The notes below the pieces were generated by a model. That model worked only from the letters and a program-made list of their open reading frames with translations, was not told the origin of the DNA and searched no databases. From Streptomyces iakyrus (GTDB lineage: Bacteria; Actinomycetota; Actinomycetes; Streptomycetales; Streptomycetaceae): DNA of 64,000 nt. Location of the stretch: NCBI RefSeq assembly GCF_000717055.1, contig NZ_JNXI01000003.1, positions 496,001 to 560,000 of the forward strand, read 5' to 3'. Below are positions 8,363-17,920 of the stretch, in pieces (position 1 is the stretch's first letter; every line of letters begins with the position of its first letter). Both the position numbers and the translations under genes were made by a program.

Positions 8363-8935
8363 TCAGGCCACGGGCGGCACCGAGACGGCCATGACCATCT
8401 CCATGGGCTCGGCGCCGGTGTTGCCGTAGGTGTGCGGGACGTTGGCCTCGAAGTGGACGCTGGCGCCCGCGGGCACCCGGTGCTCGACGCCGTCGACGGT
8501 GAGGGTCAGCTCGCCCTCCGTGACGTGCAGCAGTTCGGTCGTGCCGGCGGGGTGCGGGTCCGACGGACTGCTCTCGCCGGGCATGAGCCGCCAGTCCCAC
8601 ATCTCCAGCGGGCCGGGCGCCTCGGTGCCCGCCAGGAGCCGGTTGTAGCTGCCGGCGTCGGTGTGCCACAGCCGTACGGCCTGCTCGGCCGGGACGATGC
8701 GGACGTTCGGGCCCTGCTCGTAGTCGAGCAGGGTGGTGATGCTGACGCCGAGCGCGTCGCCGATCTTGACGACGGTGCCGAGGCTGGGGTTGGTGCGGGC
8801 CTGCTCGATCTGGATGAGCATGCCGCGGCTGACGCCCGCCCGGGCGGCGAGCACGTCCAGGGTGAAGCCGCGCACCGCGCGCCAGTGCTTGACGCTCCGC
8901 GCCAGGGACTGGGTCAGCAGGTCGAGGTCCGACAC
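8363..8935 (-). CDS. XRE-cupin transcriptional regulator
   Basis: A 190-residue regulator. An N-terminal XRE helix-turn-helix (about residues 12-66, with LAARAGVSRGMLIQIEQART) is joined to a C-terminal cupin (about 110-185, with HPAGTTELLHVTEGELTLTVDG and HFEANVPHTYGN). Proteins of this form sense a small ligand through the cupin barrel. It is divergent from an EamA-family exporter across a 97-bp gap holding an inverted repeat, so it most likely controls that transporter and itself. Confidence 0.92.
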   Translation of the reverse strand: MSDLDLLTQSLARSVKHWRAVRGFTLDVLAARAGVSRGMLIQIEQARTNPSLGTVVKIGDALGVSITTLLDYEQGPNVRIVPAEQAVRLWHTDAGSYNRLLAGTEAPGPLEMWDWRLMPGESSPSDPHPAGTTELLHVTEGELTLTVDGVEHRVPAGASVHFEANVPHTYGNTGAEPMEMVMAVSVPPVA

Positions 8936-8961
8936 GTTCCGTCCAATATTCTGTATGACAC

Positions 8962-8979
8962 AGTGCAGCAGGCTGCACT
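8962..8979. promoter_or_regulatory. Inverted-repeat operator for XRE-cupin regulator
   Basis: A perfect inverted repeat AGTGCAG-4 nt-CTGCACT lies midway between the divergent regulator and EamA genes. A candidate rightward promoter follows: TTGACC at 8989-8994 and TGTACT at 9011-9016 with a 16-bp spacer. Binding here would sit just upstream of the -35 element. This is an inference from position and symmetry. Confidence 0.6.
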
Positions 8980-9032
8980 ATGGTGTGGTTGACCTGATCG
9001 TGCACTGAACTGTACTGCGAGGTATCCGCCCC

Positions 9033-9890
9033 ATGACAGCGCTCTTCGCCCTGGCCACCAGCCTGTTGTGGGGACTGGCCGACTTCGGCGGCGGTCTGCT
9101 GACCCGGCGTACGCCCGCGCTCACGGTGGTCGTGGTCTCGCAGTCGATCGCGGTGGTGGTGCTCGGCGCCCTCGTGGTCGCGACCGGGGCCTGGAGTGAG
9201 GCGGGCCCTCAGCTGTGGTTCGCCGTCGCGGCCGGGCTGGTCGGGCCGGTGGCGATGCTCGCCTTCTACAAGGCGCTCGCGCTGGGCCCGATGGGCGTGG
9301 TCTCGCCGCTGGGCTCCATCGGTGTGGCCGTGCCGGTCGGGGTGGGCCTCATGCTGGGCGAGCGTCCGGGTCTGCTGCAGTTCGTCGGCATCCTGGTCGC
9401 CGTCGCGGGGGTCTGCCTCGCCGGCGGCCCCCAGTTCCGCGGCGCCCCCGTCCAGCGCCAGGCCATCGTCCTGACCCTGCTCGCGGCGTTCGGCTTCGGC
9501 GCGGTGATGGCCCTGATCGCCGAGGCCTCGACGACACTGACCGGCCTGTTCCTCGCCCTGTTCGTGCAGCGGGTGACGAACGTCGCCGCGGGCGGTCTCG
9601 CGCTGTTCGTGTCGGTGCGACGCGGCGGGCCGGCCCTCCCGGCGGACGGCTTCCCCTGGCGCACGCTGCCCGCCCTCGCCTTCGTCGGCCTCGCGGACGT
9701 CGCCGCGAACGGCACGTACTCGATCGCCGCGCAGCACGGCCCGGTGACGGTCGCCGCCGTGCTGGCCTCCCTGTACCCGGTGGTGACGGCCGTGGCCGCA
9801 CGGGGAGTGCTGCGCGAACGGCTGCGGGCGGTGCAGGCCGCGGGGGCGGGACTGGCCCTCGTGGGGACCGTGCTGCTCGCGTCGGGCTGA
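9033..9890 (+). CDS. EamA/DMT-family transporter
   Basis: A 285-residue membrane protein with about ten hydrophobic helices in two repeated EamA halves. The first half contains KALALGPMGVVSPLGSIGVAVPV and the second AAQHGPVTVAAVLASLYPVVTAVAARGVLRERL, each with the family's signature of a helix followed by a charged ERP-like turn (GERPGLLQ, RERLRAVQ). DMT proteins usually export metabolites or amino acids. It is divergent from the XRE-cupin gene. The ATG follows a GAGGTAT ribosome-binding segment. Confidence 0.9.
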   Translation: MTALFALATSLLWGLADFGGGLLTRRTPALTVVVVSQSIAVVVLGALVVATGAWSEAGPQLWFAVAAGLVGPVAMLAFYKALALGPMGVVSPLGSIGVAVPVGVGLMLGERPGLLQFVGILVAVAGVCLAGGPQFRGAPVQRQAIVLTLLAAFGFGAVMALIAEASTTLTGLFLALFVQRVTNVAAGGLALFVSVRRGGPALPADGFPWRTLPALAFVGLADVAANGTYSIAAQHGPVTVAAVLASLYPVVTAVAARGVLRERLRAVQAAGAGLALVGTVLLASG

Positions 9891-9898
9891 CCGGACCG

Positions 9899-10696
9899 TC
9901 AGGAACCCGGCTCCAGCTCCGCGAGACCGGCCGCCGCCTCCTCGTCCAGCTCCGCCAGCCGGGCCGCCGTCTCCTCGTCCAGGTCCGACAGGGCGCGGAG
10001 CTGCTCGGGAGTGACGCCGTCCGGTATCGGCACCGGCGCCGGGGTGCGCAGCGGTGGCTGCCAGCCGTCGGCGGGGGTCCAGCGCCGTACGACGCGGGCC
10101 GGTGCGCCCGCCACCACGGCGTGGTCGGGCACTGTGCCCCGCACGACCGCGCCCGCGGCCACCACCACGTTCCGCCCGATCCGGGCGCCCGGCAGGATCA
10201 CCGCTCCGGTGCCGATCCAGCAGCCGGGGCCGATCTCCACCGGCTCCATCCGCGGCCACTGCTTGCCGATCGGCTGGTGCGGATCGTCGTAGGAGTGGTT
10301 CGTGGACGTGACGTAGACGTACGGGCCGAAGTAGCAGTCATTGCCGATCGTGACCGTCGTGTCCGCGATGACGTGGCTGCCGCGGCCCAGGACGACGCCG
10401 TCGCCGATGCGCAGGATCGGATCCGGGCCGAGGTCGAGGTCGGGCATCAGGCCCGCGGTGAGGGTGACCTGCTCGGCGATGATGCAGTAGGAGCCGAGGT
10501 GGATCCAGGGCTCGCCGAAGACCGTGCCGAGCGGGAAGGCGAGTCTGGTACCTGTTCCCATCGTGCCGAACCGGTAGCGGCCGGGGTGCTCGGCGGTGAC
10601 GGAGCCCGTGCGCTGCGCCCAGGCCCAGCCCGCGTGGACGGCGCGCTGCGCGAGGCCCCGCCGCCAGGATGAGAACGTGTTCTTGCGCTTCGGCAC
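9899..10696 (-). CDS. Hexapeptide-repeat acyltransferase
   Basis: About 265 residues with a left-handed beta-helix. Hexapeptide repeats run through IHLGSYCIIAEQVTL, IGDGVVLGRGSHVIADTTVTIGNDC and IGPGCWIGTGAVILPGARIGRNVVVAAGAVV. The middle TSTNHSYDDPHQPIG resembles the catalytic His loop of xenobiotic/sugar O-acyltransferases. The C-terminal tail (about 40 residues) is rich in repeated LAELDEE and RLAELDEE motifs, unusual for the family. GTG 10696 gives MPKRKNTFSSW as N-terminus; a longer start at 10759 is possible. The acceptor substrate is unknown. Confidence 0.82.
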   Translation of the reverse strand: MPKRKNTFSSWRRGLAQRAVHAGWAWAQRTGSVTAEHPGRYRFGTMGTGTRLAFPLGTVFGEPWIHLGSYCIIAEQVTLTAGLMPDLDLGPDPILRIGDGVVLGRGSHVIADTTVTIGNDCYFGPYVYVTSTNHSYDDPHQPIGKQWPRMEPVEIGPGCWIGTGAVILPGARIGRNVVVAAGAVVRGTVPDHAVVAGAPARVVRRWTPADGWQPPLRTPAPVPIPDGVTPEQLRALSDLDEETAARLAELDEEAAAGLAELEPGS

Positions 10697-10806
10697 GAGC
10701 TCACGGTACTCAGCGGTAGCTCCGCCCGCGGCGCCGGAGGCCTGTGATCTTCGCCCCACCGGGTGGCGTACGGTTTGCGCGTTGTCTACGACGCTGGGAG
10801 GCGGAC

Positions 10807-11334
10807 ATGGATCGGCGCGCGATGATCACGGGGATCGGCGGCAGGGAGCCGGAGATCGACGGGACGGCTTTCGTGGCGCCGACGGCGTCGGTGATCGGGG
10901 GCGTGACGCTGGGCGCGGGGGCGAGCGTCTGGTACGGAGCCGTGGTGCGCGGCGACGTCGAGGCGATCTCCGTCGGGGCGAGCAGCAACGTCCAGGACAA
11001 CTGCACCCTCCACGCGGACCCGGGATTCCCGGTGCGCGTCGGTGAGCGGGTGAGCATCGGGCACAACGCAGTGGTGCACGGGGCTACGGTCGAGGACGAC
11101 TGTCTGATCGGCATGGGCGCGACGGTCCTGAACGGCGCCGTGATCGGGGCCGGGTCGCTCGTCGCCGCGCAGGCGCTGGTGCCGCAGGGGATGGTCGTGC
11201 CGGCCGGTTCGCTCGTCGCCGGGGTGCCGGCCAAGGTCAGGCGGCCCTTGACGGAGGAGGAGAAGCAGGGCGTCACCCTCAACGGCACGATGTACGCCGA
11301 GCTGGCTAAGGCGCATCGGGACGTGCACGCGTAG
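10807..11334 (+). CDS. Gamma-class carbonic anhydrase-like protein
   Basis: A 175-residue left-handed beta-helix protein. It carries the gamma carbonic anhydrase pattern: RGDVEAI, NVQDNCTLH and SIGHNAVVHG, which together supply the three metal-binding histidines at the trimer interface. Actual CO2 hydration is not assured, as many members are inactive or act on other substrates. The ATG 10807 follows a GGGAGG ribosome site; ATG 10822 is an alternative. It is divergent from the acyltransferase gene, with start codons 110 bp apart. Confidence 0.88.
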   Translation: MDRRAMITGIGGREPEIDGTAFVAPTASVIGGVTLGAGASVWYGAVVRGDVEAISVGASSNVQDNCTLHADPGFPVRVGERVSIGHNAVVHGATVEDDCLIGMGATVLNGAVIGAGSLVAAQALVPQGMVVPAGSLVAGVPAKVRRPLTEEEKQGVTLNGTMYAELAKAHRDVHA

Positions 11335-11344
11335 GTTCTGCGGC

Positions 11345-11424
11345 GGGTGCGGCGTCGTGGGGGCTGGTCGCGCCCACGCGGCGGAGCCGCATATCGATAC
11401 GGCCCCGCGCCCCTTTGGGGCGAC
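11345..11424 (+). repeat. Streptomyces intergenic repeat element, copy 1
   Basis: This gap contains GGGCTGGTCGCGC (11361-11373), a small GCGGC-GGA-GCCGC hairpin and a GCGCCCC-TTT-GGGGCG hairpin. This combination recurs in intergenic regions of Streptomyces genomes. A reverse-oriented copy is present at 20513-20570. The strong GC stems probably also act as a terminator for the two convergent genes. Confidence 0.75.
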
Positions 11425-12048
11425 CTACTCTGCCGCCGCCGCAGGTGCTGCCCTCTTCGCCTTGCGCTTGAGCACCAGCATGGACGTGAGGCCCACCAGG
11501 ACCGCCGCGACCAGGCCCAGCCACGAGAAGCGCTTCAGCCAGGACTCCGCGACGATGCCGACGTAGTAGATGACCGCCGTCGTGCCGCCGGCCCACAGGA
11601 TGCCGCCGAGGACGTTGGCGATGGCGAACTTCCAGTACGGCATGCGGAGCACACCGGCGAGGGGGCCGGCGAAGATGCGGAGCAGGGCGACGAAGCGGCC
11701 GAAGAAGACGGCCCACATGCCCCACTTCTCGAAGGAGCGCTCGGCGGTGGCGATGTGCCCCTCGCTGAAGTGCTTGGGGAACTTGTTGCCCAGCCAGGCC
11801 AGCAGGGGCCGCCCGCCCTTGCGGCCGATGGCGTAGCCGATCGAGTCGCCGATGATCGCACCGGCCGTCGCGCTGGCGCCGAGGACGACCGGGTCGATCT
11901 CGCCGTGCTGGGACGCGAGCAGCGCCGAGGAGACGAGGATGATCTCGCCGGGCAGCGGGATGCCCAGGCTCTCCAGGCCGATGACCAGCCCCACCAGTGC
12001 GTAGACGGCGACCGCGGGTACGGTTTCGAGCCACTCCTGGACGTGCAA
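11425..12048 (-). CDS. DedA-family membrane protein
   Basis: A 207-residue DedA/SNARE-associated protein with about five hydrophobic segments. It has the family core GLESLGIPLPGEIILVSSALLA and FGRFVALLRIFAGPLAGVLRMPYWKFAIANVLGGILWA, which includes the conserved Arg pairs implicated in lipid transport. DedA proteins are linked to undecaprenyl-phosphate or phospholipid translocation; that assignment is family-level. Note that an UppP undecaprenyl-diphosphatase is encoded further right. It ends against the intergenic repeat and is preceded by phosphoketolase on the same strand. Confidence 0.92.
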   Translation of the reverse strand: MHVQEWLETVPAVAVYALVGLVIGLESLGIPLPGEIILVSSALLASQHGEIDPVVLGASATAGAIIGDSIGYAIGRKGGRPLLAWLGNKFPKHFSEGHIATAERSFEKWGMWAVFFGRFVALLRIFAGPLAGVLRMPYWKFAIANVLGGILWAGGTTAVIYYVGIVAESWLKRFSWLGLVAAVLVGLTSMLVLKRKAKRAAPAAAAE

Positions 12049-12120
12049 CGCCGGTTCCTTTCCCTGAGCTTCCCTGCGTGCCCCGGGAAGCCTACCGGCT
12101 CTGAAGACGTCCCTCGCGGC

Positions 12121-14517
12121 TCAGGCGTTCCAGCTCCACTCGGCGACCTCGGGCAGGTCGGTGCCGTGCTCGCGGATCCAGGCGTGGTGGCGGGTACGGG
12201 CGTCGGCCATGCGCTGGCGTACGGCCGTGGCGCGCACCGCGAGGCCCGGGACGCGGTCGATGACGTCCATGACCAGGCGGTAGCGGTCGAGGTCGTTGCG
12301 GACGACCATGTCGAACGGCGTGGTCGTGGTGCCGGCCTCCTTGTAGCCGCGCACGTGCACGTTCTGGTGGCCGGCCCGGCGGTAGGCGAGGCGGTGGATC
12401 AGCCACGGATAGCCGTGGTAGGCGAAGATCACCGGCTTGGTCGTGGTGAACAGGCCGTCGTACTCGAAGTCGCTCATGCCGTGCGGGTGCTCCCCCTGGG
12501 GCAGCAGCCGGGCGAGGTCGACGACGTTGACGACCCGGACGGACAGCTCGGGCAGGTACCGGCGGAGCAGGTGCGCGGCGGCCAGGGTCTCCTGGGTCGG
12601 GACGTCACCGGCGCAGGCCAGCACGACGTCGGGCTCGGTGCCGTCCTCGGTGCCCGCCCACTCCCAGATGCCGGCGCCGCGGGCGCAGTGCACCCGGGCC
12701 TCCTCGATCGACAGCCAGTCGAAGCAGGGCTGCTTGCCGGCCACGATGACGTTGACATAGTCACGGCTGCGCAGGGCGTGGTCGGCCACCGACAGCAGGG
12801 TGTTGGCGTCCGGCGGGAGGTAGACGCGGACGACCTCGGGGCTCTTGTTGAGGACGTGGTCGACGAAGCCGGGGTCCTGGTGGGAGAAGCCGTTGTGGTC
12901 CTGCCGCCACACATGGGAGGTCAGCAGGTAGTTGAGGGAGGCGATGGGGGCCCGCCAGGGCAGCCTGCGGGAGGTGCGCAGCCACTTGATGTGCTGGTTG
13001 ACCATGGAGTCGACGATGTGCACGAACGCCTCGTAGCAGGAGAACAGTCCGTGCCGGCCGGTGAGCAGGTAGCCCTCGAGCCAGCCCTGGCAGAGGTGTT
13101 CGGAGAGCACCTCCATCACCCGTCCGTGCCGGTCCAGGTGCTCGTCCACGGGCAGGGTCCCGGCCTGCCAGGACTTGCCGCTGGCGTCGTAGACGGCCTG
13201 GAGCCGGTTGGAGGCGGTCTCGTCCGGGCCGACCAGGCGGAAGTCGCGCCGGTCGGCGGTGTCGCGCATGACCCGGGCGAGGAGGTCGCCGAGGACCCGG
13301 GTCGGCTCGTGCGTCGTCGAGCCGGGCTTGTCGACGGGGACGGCGAAGTCGTCCAGGGACGGAATGGGCAGATCGCGGACGAGCAGGCCGCCGTTGGCGT
13401 ACGGGGTGGCGCCGAGACGCCTCGTGCCCTCGGGGACGCAGGCGAGGACGTCCGCGACCGGGCGGCCCTCCGCGTCGAACAGTTCCTCGGGCCGGTACGA
13501 GCGCAGCCAGGTTTCCAGCTGCCGCAAGTGCTCGGGGTTGTCGCGGACGCCGGACAGCGGCACCTGGTGGGCGCGCCACGTGCCCTCGACCGGTTCGCCG
13601 TCGACCTCGGCCGGGCCGGTCCAGCCCTTGGGGGTGCGCAGCACGATCACCGGCCAGCGCGGGCGCTCGGTCGCGCCGTCCTCGCGGGCGGCGCGCTGTG
13701 CGGCGGCGATGCGGTCGAGCGCGGTGTCCATGGCCGCGGCCATCGCGCGGTGGACGGTGGCCGGTTCGTCGCCGGCGACGTGGATCGGCTCGTGTCCGTA
13801 GCCGCGCAGCAGCGCGTCGAGCTCCTCCTCCGGGAGGCGGGCGAGGACCGTCGGGTTGGCGATCTTGTAGCCGTTGAGGTGCAGGATCGGCAGGACGGCA
13901 CCGTCGTGGACGGGGTCGAGGAACTTGTTGGCGTGCCAGGATCCGGCGAGCGGCCCGGTCTCCGCCTCACCGTCGCCGATCACGCAGGCCACGAGCAGGT
14001 CCGGGTTGTCGAGGGCGGCGCCGTAGGCGTGGGCGAGGGAGTAGCCGAGTTCGCCGCCCTCGTGGATCGAGCCGGGCACCTCCGGGGCGACGTGGCTGGG
14101 CACGCCGCCGGGGAAGGAGAACTGCCGCATCAGCAGCTCCATGCCCCGCGCGTCCCGGGAGGCGTCCGGGTACTTCTCGCTGTAGCTGCCCTCCAGCCAG
14201 GAGTTGGCCAGGACCGACGGTCCGCCGTGGCCCGGTCCCCAAATGCACAGGGCGTCGAGCCCGCGCGCCTTGATCACCCGGTTGAGGTGGGTGTGGACGA
14301 GGTTCAGCCCGGGTGAGGTGCCCCAGTGGCCCAGCAGCCGCGGCTTGATGTGCTCCGGCCGCAACGGCTCGGTGAGCAGGGGATTGGCCAGGAGGTAGAT
14401 CTGACCGGCGGCCAAATAGTTGGCGGCCCGCCAGTGGGCGTCCAGCGTGCGCAGTTCCTCCTCGGTCGGGGCGGTCGTGCTACCGGTCCTGCTGTCCTGG
14501 CGCGGGGCCTCGGGCAT
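12121..14517 (-). CDS. xfp: Phosphoketolase (xylulose-5-P/fructose-6-P)
   Basis: A 798-residue thiamine diphosphate enzyme that cleaves xylulose 5-phosphate (and probably fructose 6-phosphate) to acetyl phosphate. GHWGTSPG is at 63-70, GPGHGGP at 94-100, and the TPP motif [19 protein letters not shown] at 181-199. The middle and C-terminal domains are complete, with [21 protein letters not shown] and ETTTPFDM-like segments, and the length matches the family (about 790). ATG 14517 follows AGGGAG; an upstream start at 14598 adds 27 unsupported residues. It stands alone, with no acetate kinase gene beside it. Confidence 0.95.
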   Translation of the reverse strand: MPEAPRQDSRTGSTTAPTEEELRTLDAHWRAANYLAAGQIYLLANPLLTEPLRPEHIKPRLLGHWGTSPGLNLVHTHLNRVIKARGLDALCIWGPGHGGPSVLANSWLEGSYSEKYPDASRDARGMELLMRQFSFPGGVPSHVAPEVPGSIHEGGELGYSLAHAYGAALDNPDLLVACVIGDGEAETGPLAGSWHANKFLDPVHDGAVLPILHLNGYKIANPTVLARLPEEELDALLRGYGHEPIHVAGDEPATVHRAMAAAMDTALDRIAAAQRAAREDGATERPRWPVIVLRTPKGWTGPAEVDGEPVEGTWRAHQVPLSGVRDNPEHLRQLETWLRSYRPEELFDAEGRPVADVLACVPEGTRRLGATPYANGGLLVRDLPIPSLDDFAVPVDKPGSTTHEPTRVLGDLLARVMRDTADRRDFRLVGPDETASNRLQAVYDASGKSWQAGTLPVDEHLDRHGRVMEVLSEHLCQGWLEGYLLTGRHGLFSCYEAFVHIVDSMVNQHIKWLRTSRRLPWRAPIASLNYLLTSHVWRQDHNGFSHQDPGFVDHVLNKSPEVVRVYLPPDANTLLSVADHALRSRDYVNVIVAGKQPCFDWLSIEEARVHCARGAGIWEWAGTEDGTEPDVVLACAGDVPTQETLAAAHLLRRYLPELSVRVVNVVDLARLLPQGEHPHGMSDFEYDGLFTTTKPVIFAYHGYPWLIHRLAYRRAGHQNVHVRGYKEAGTTTTPFDMVVRNDLDRYRLVMDVIDRVPGLAVRATAVRQRMADARTRHHAWIREHGTDLPEVAEWSWNA

Positions 14518-14677
14518 GAGTGACTCCCTGGGTTCTGCGGGCGGCCTCAGGAGGAGTACCAGTTTGTTCCGGTTCGATGCCAGGCGCCTCTCGGCCATGC
14601 CGGGCGCACCGCAGGGGGCAGCAGCCCGCCCGCGCGTCGCAGGGTGGGCCGCCGGTGCCCTCGCACTGCTTGGCCGC

Positions 14678-14700
14678 CCGCCCGGGGGACGCCCGGGCGG
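14678..14700. terminator. GC hairpin after ricin-domain gene
   Basis: A perfect 9-bp stem, CCGCCCGGG (14678-14686) and CCCGGGCGG (14692-14700), with a 5-nt loop, begins 18 bp past the stop of the leftward ricin-domain gene. There is no T-tract, as is usual in Streptomyces. It would insulate the phosphoketolase gene downstream. Confidence 0.6.
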
Positions 14701-14717
14701 ACGGCCCCCGGCCCGTT

Positions 14718-16568
14718 CTACGGCAGGGCGGCGGTGTGGAGTGCCGTCACGGCGTCGGTCACCGCGTCGGTCGCGGGAGCGAGGACGTCGGCGCCGGGCC
14801 GCGGGCCGCTCTCACCGCCCTCGGGTTCGGCCTTGTCGCAGCAGTCCACGGGTGCGAACCGCGTCTCGTACCGCTCCTGGTTCAGGTCCCCGGGTTTGTC
14901 GCTCGGTGGTTCGGGCCGCTGCCCCGGCGGGGCCTCGCCGTTCGGCTGCCGCTCGCGCTCCTCACCGCTCTCGCGCGATGGGTCCTCGGCCCGCTTCCGC
15001 CGGGGCTCCCCCGGGCCGCCGCCGGCATCCGGCGCTTCCACCGTCCAGCGTTGCGCCGCGGAGCCGTCGCGACGGGTGACGATCACGCCCCGGCCCTCGC
15101 CGGGGGCGACGGCCAGTCCCCTGCCACCGCGCGGCAGCAGTTCGCCGCGCACGGTCAGGTCGTAGCGGACGACTCCGGCGTGCACCAGGCAGCCGGCCAG
15201 GACGACCGAGCCCTCGGCGGGGTCGGATCCGAGGCACAGGGTGGGGTCGGCGCCGCTGCGCAGGACGCCGTCCTCCTGGTACGACCACTGCTGGGACCCG
15301 CCCGTGGAGCAGGCGGTCAGCACGATGCGCGCGTCGGCCCGGGCCCGGCCGCCCCGGACGTCGAGGCACAGGCCGTCGTCGAGGTTGCGCAGGCGTCCCC
15401 GGGCCACTTCTGCGGAGCTGCCGGCAGAGGCGGCCGACGGGGCGCCGGCTGACGAGGACCGCTCGGACGAGGCCGCCGTGGAGTCCGGTTCCCCGGGGGC
15501 GGATCCCGCGCCGTCCGGGGCGACGGAGTGGCCGCTGACCGCGCCCCAGGTGGCCCGTGGGCCGGCGGTGCCGCTCTCTTCCGTCCAGCCCCGGGCGGTG
15601 AGCAGGGTCGCCAGCAGCACGAGGGAAGTCACCCCGATCGCGGCGGCCAGTGCCTTCGTATGCCTCCTCGGGGACAGGGACCGGCCGGTCGCCGGGTCGG
15701 CCCGGGGCCGGAAGCGGTGCCGTCCGCCGACGGGCAGGGCGCTTCGGCCCTCGTCGCGGCCGCGTGACGCGAGGTAGCGGCGGGCGCCCCAGCCGAGCAC
15801 CGTCTCCACGAGCAGGTCTTCCAGACCGCCCTCGAAATGGCTGAGTTGTTCGGCGGCGTGACGACAGTAGCGGCACGCCATGAGATGCCGCTGCACATCC
15901 GGCAGCAGGGCCCCGCCGCGGCGCATGGGAACGTCCAGCAGGCGGTTGTAGTAGCGGCATTCCTGCGACGGTGCGAGTTCCCGGTGCGCCCGTACGCATC
16001 CCGACCGGAATTGCTCGCGCGCCTGCAACAGGGCGGCCGAAGCGGTGGCGGCGTCCACTCCCAGCAGACCGGCCGGTACGGATATGGGCTCGGCCTCGAC
16101 CTCCGTGTGCCACAGCAGGCATTGGGACGCACCCGGAAGGCCCCGGAAAGCGCGCTCCGCGAGGCGTCGCCTTTCGGGTGTGCTGGAGCGGGCGGCGCGC
16201 AGGCCGCGGGCGCCGACGGTTTTGCGGAGTTCCGGGAGTACTCCGGAAATACCGTCGTCGGCGGCCCACTTCCCGACCGTCTCCCGGACCGTCCTGAGCA
16301 GCCGCGGACGCAAGGCACCGCCGCCCGGCCGGGCGAGTTCCTCCCGGAAGGCGGCGGCTGCCGCCATCGCCGCGGAGTCCTCCGAGGACGCCAGGCAGAT
16401 CACGGCGTACTCATAGACCGAGCGCCAGTGCCGCGCCAGCAACAGCGCGACGGCGCGCGGCGCTTCGGCGGGATCGCCGACCCGGGCGAGAAGATTGCGG
16501 TCGGACTCCGCAGGCCCCGCTCCGGGTCGTGGCGGGTACGGCGGGCGTGGGGGGTTGGGGGATTGCAC
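14718..16568 (-). CDS. Sigma-like/zinc-finger membrane protein with ricin lectin domain
   Basis: A 616-residue multidomain protein. The N-terminal half (about 30-220) looks like a degenerate sigma-70/ECF region ([26 protein letters not shown], then [17 protein letters not shown]). Next comes an anti-sigma-type zinc finger ([15 protein letters not shown], about 270-285), an arginine-rich stretch, one membrane helix (about 345-370), a Ser/Ala/Gly linker, and an extracellular ricin-type beta-trefoil ([25 protein letters not shown]). The charged C-terminal tail is disordered. It may couple carbohydrate binding outside to a cytoplasmic module; no target is visible. GTG 16568 follows GGAAGGAAA. Confidence 0.82.
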   Translation of the reverse strand: MQSPNPPRPPYPPRPGAGPAESDRNLLARVGDPAEAPRAVALLLARHWRSVYEYAVICLASSEDSAAMAAAAAFREELARPGGGALRPRLLRTVRETVGKWAADDGISGVLPELRKTVGARGLRAARSSTPERRRLAERAFRGLPGASQCLLWHTEVEAEPISVPAGLLGVDAATASAALLQAREQFRSGCVRAHRELAPSQECRYYNRLLDVPMRRGGALLPDVQRHLMACRYCRHAAEQLSHFEGGLEDLLVETVLGWGARRYLASRGRDEGRSALPVGGRHRFRPRADPATGRSLSPRRHTKALAAAIGVTSLVLLATLLTARGWTEESGTAGPRATWGAVSGHSVAPDGAGSAPGEPDSTAASSERSSSAGAPSAASAGSSAEVARGRLRNLDDGLCLDVRGGRARADARIVLTACSTGGSQQWSYQEDGVLRSGADPTLCLGSDPAEGSVVLAGCLVHAGVVRYDLTVRGELLPRGGRGLAVAPGEGRGVIVTRRDGSAAQRWTVEAPDAGGGPGEPRRKRAEDPSRESGEERERQPNGEAPPGQRPEPPSDKPGDLNQERYETRFAPVDCCDKAEPEGGESGPRPGADVLAPATDAVTDAVTALHTAALP

Positions 16569-16918
16569 GGAACCATTTCCTTCCAGCCGCAGAACGGCAG
16601 GCGAATTGCGCGTCCGTCGGAAAGCAGGTGCGTGATTGGTGCATACCTGTGCCGTGTCAGCTGCGGACCCGGCTGTGAGGTGGCTCACTTTCGCACATGC
16701 GACTCACTGGTAACAAGGAGTTCGGATGACCCGAGTTCAAAACGCGGGAATGTCAAATATGTTACCGGCGGTATCCGCACCGGCTTTCGAAACAAGGCCG
16801 CCCGCGGGCACAAGGTGTGTGCATGCAAGGGCGGTTGGTACACGAAATCTCCAACTGCACAGCGCGCTCCCATCCGGCTCCCGGCGGGCTCTCCGCTCCG
16901 CCCGCCGGCATGGGCCGC
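16569..16918. other. 350-bp gap before galU pseudogene
   Basis: No gene is supported here. The stretch is AT-richer than its surroundings and probably holds the promoter of the ricin-domain gene. An inverted pair GGTAAC (16709-16714) and GTTACC (16761-16766) is present; its meaning is unclear. The region also includes the upstream remnant leading into the degraded galU. Confidence 0.5.
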
Positions 16919-17868
16919 ATGAGCACCCCCCACGCCTCCGCCCGGGCCACCCCCGCTCCCGCCGTCCGCGCGGGCCGCGCCGTCCGCAAGGCGGTCGTCC
17001 CGGCCGCGGCCCCGGCACCCGCCTCCTGCCCGCCACGAAGGCGACGCCCAAGGAGATGCTGCCGGTCGTCGACAAGCCGGCCATCCAGTACGTCGTCGAG
17101 GAGGCGGCAGCGGCGGGACTGGACGATGTCCTGATGGTCACGGGCCGGCACAAGCGGGCCATCGAGGACCACTTCGACCATGCCTTCGAGCTGGAGCAGA
17201 CCCTCGCGGCCAAGGGCGACACCGTGCGCCTGGACGCGGTGCGCGACCCGGCACGGCCGGCGAGCATCCACCACATCCGGCAGGGCGAACCGCTCGGCCT
17301 GGGCCACGCCGTGCTGTGCGCCCGCCGCCATGTCGGCGACCAGCCGTTCGCGGTTCTCCTCGGCGACGACCTGATCGACCCCCGCGAGATCCTGCTGAGC
17401 CGGATGCTCGACGTCCGCGACCGCCTGCTCGGCAGCATGGTTCCCGCCCGGGCAGATCCACCGCTACGGCTGCGCCGCCGTCGAGCCGACCGGCGAGGAG
17501 GGCGTCGTCCGCGTCACGGGCGTGGTCGAGAAGCCGGCTCCGCAGGACGCACCGAGCCGCTACGCCGTCATCGGCCGCTACGTCCTCGACCCGGACGTCT
17601 TCACCGTCCTGGAGCGCACCCCGCCCGGCCGGGGCGGCGAGATCCAGCCGACCGACGCCCCGGAGCAGCCGGCCTCGGGCGGCACGGTGCACGGAATCGT
17701 CTTCGAGGGCCTGCGCCACGACACCGGCGACAACGCCGACCAGCTGCGCGCGGTGGTCAGGCCGGCCTGCGAACGCCCCGACACGGGGCCGGAGTTCGTG
17801 ACATGGCTCAAGAGTTCCTCGGGGAGCTGGACGGCGCGCACCCCGGGCACCGGGACCTGGCGGCCTGA
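16919..17868 (+). pseudogene. galU: Frameshifted UTP-glucose-1-phosphate uridylyltransferase
   Basis: A clear GalU homologue is spread over three reading frames. The start ([10 protein letters not shown]) is in frame 1. Near 17000-17015 it shifts to the frame encoding [31 protein letters not shown] and LGHAVLCA...[14 protein letters not shown]. Near 17440-17460 it shifts again, losing a few residues, to [30 protein letters not shown] and GRGGEIQ. The last portion also differs from the normal C-terminus. With at least two frameshifts it cannot make a full enzyme. An intact galU presumably exists elsewhere in the genome. The shifts could also be sequencing errors, but divergence at several family residues argues for real decay. 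Confidence 0.85.
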
Positions 17869-17875
17869 CATGCGA

Positions 17876-17900
17876 AAGCCCCGGCACCCGGCCGGGGTTC
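17876..17900. terminator. Hairpin between galU remnant and thioesterase gene
   Basis: A stem CCCCGGC (17879-17885) / GCCGGGG (17891-17897) is flanked by AAA on one side and TTC on the other. It lies between convergent features, so it can act in both directions. Confidence 0.65.
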
Positions 17901-17920
17901 CCGCACACGCGGCAGCACGG

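Noticed and set aside
6816..10259. Very long minus-strand open frame (1147 codons) across the efflux, YbaK, XRE and EamA region
   Set aside because: It is antisense to several well-supported genes, has Arg/Gly/His-rich composition and no domain; it is a GC-driven shadow.
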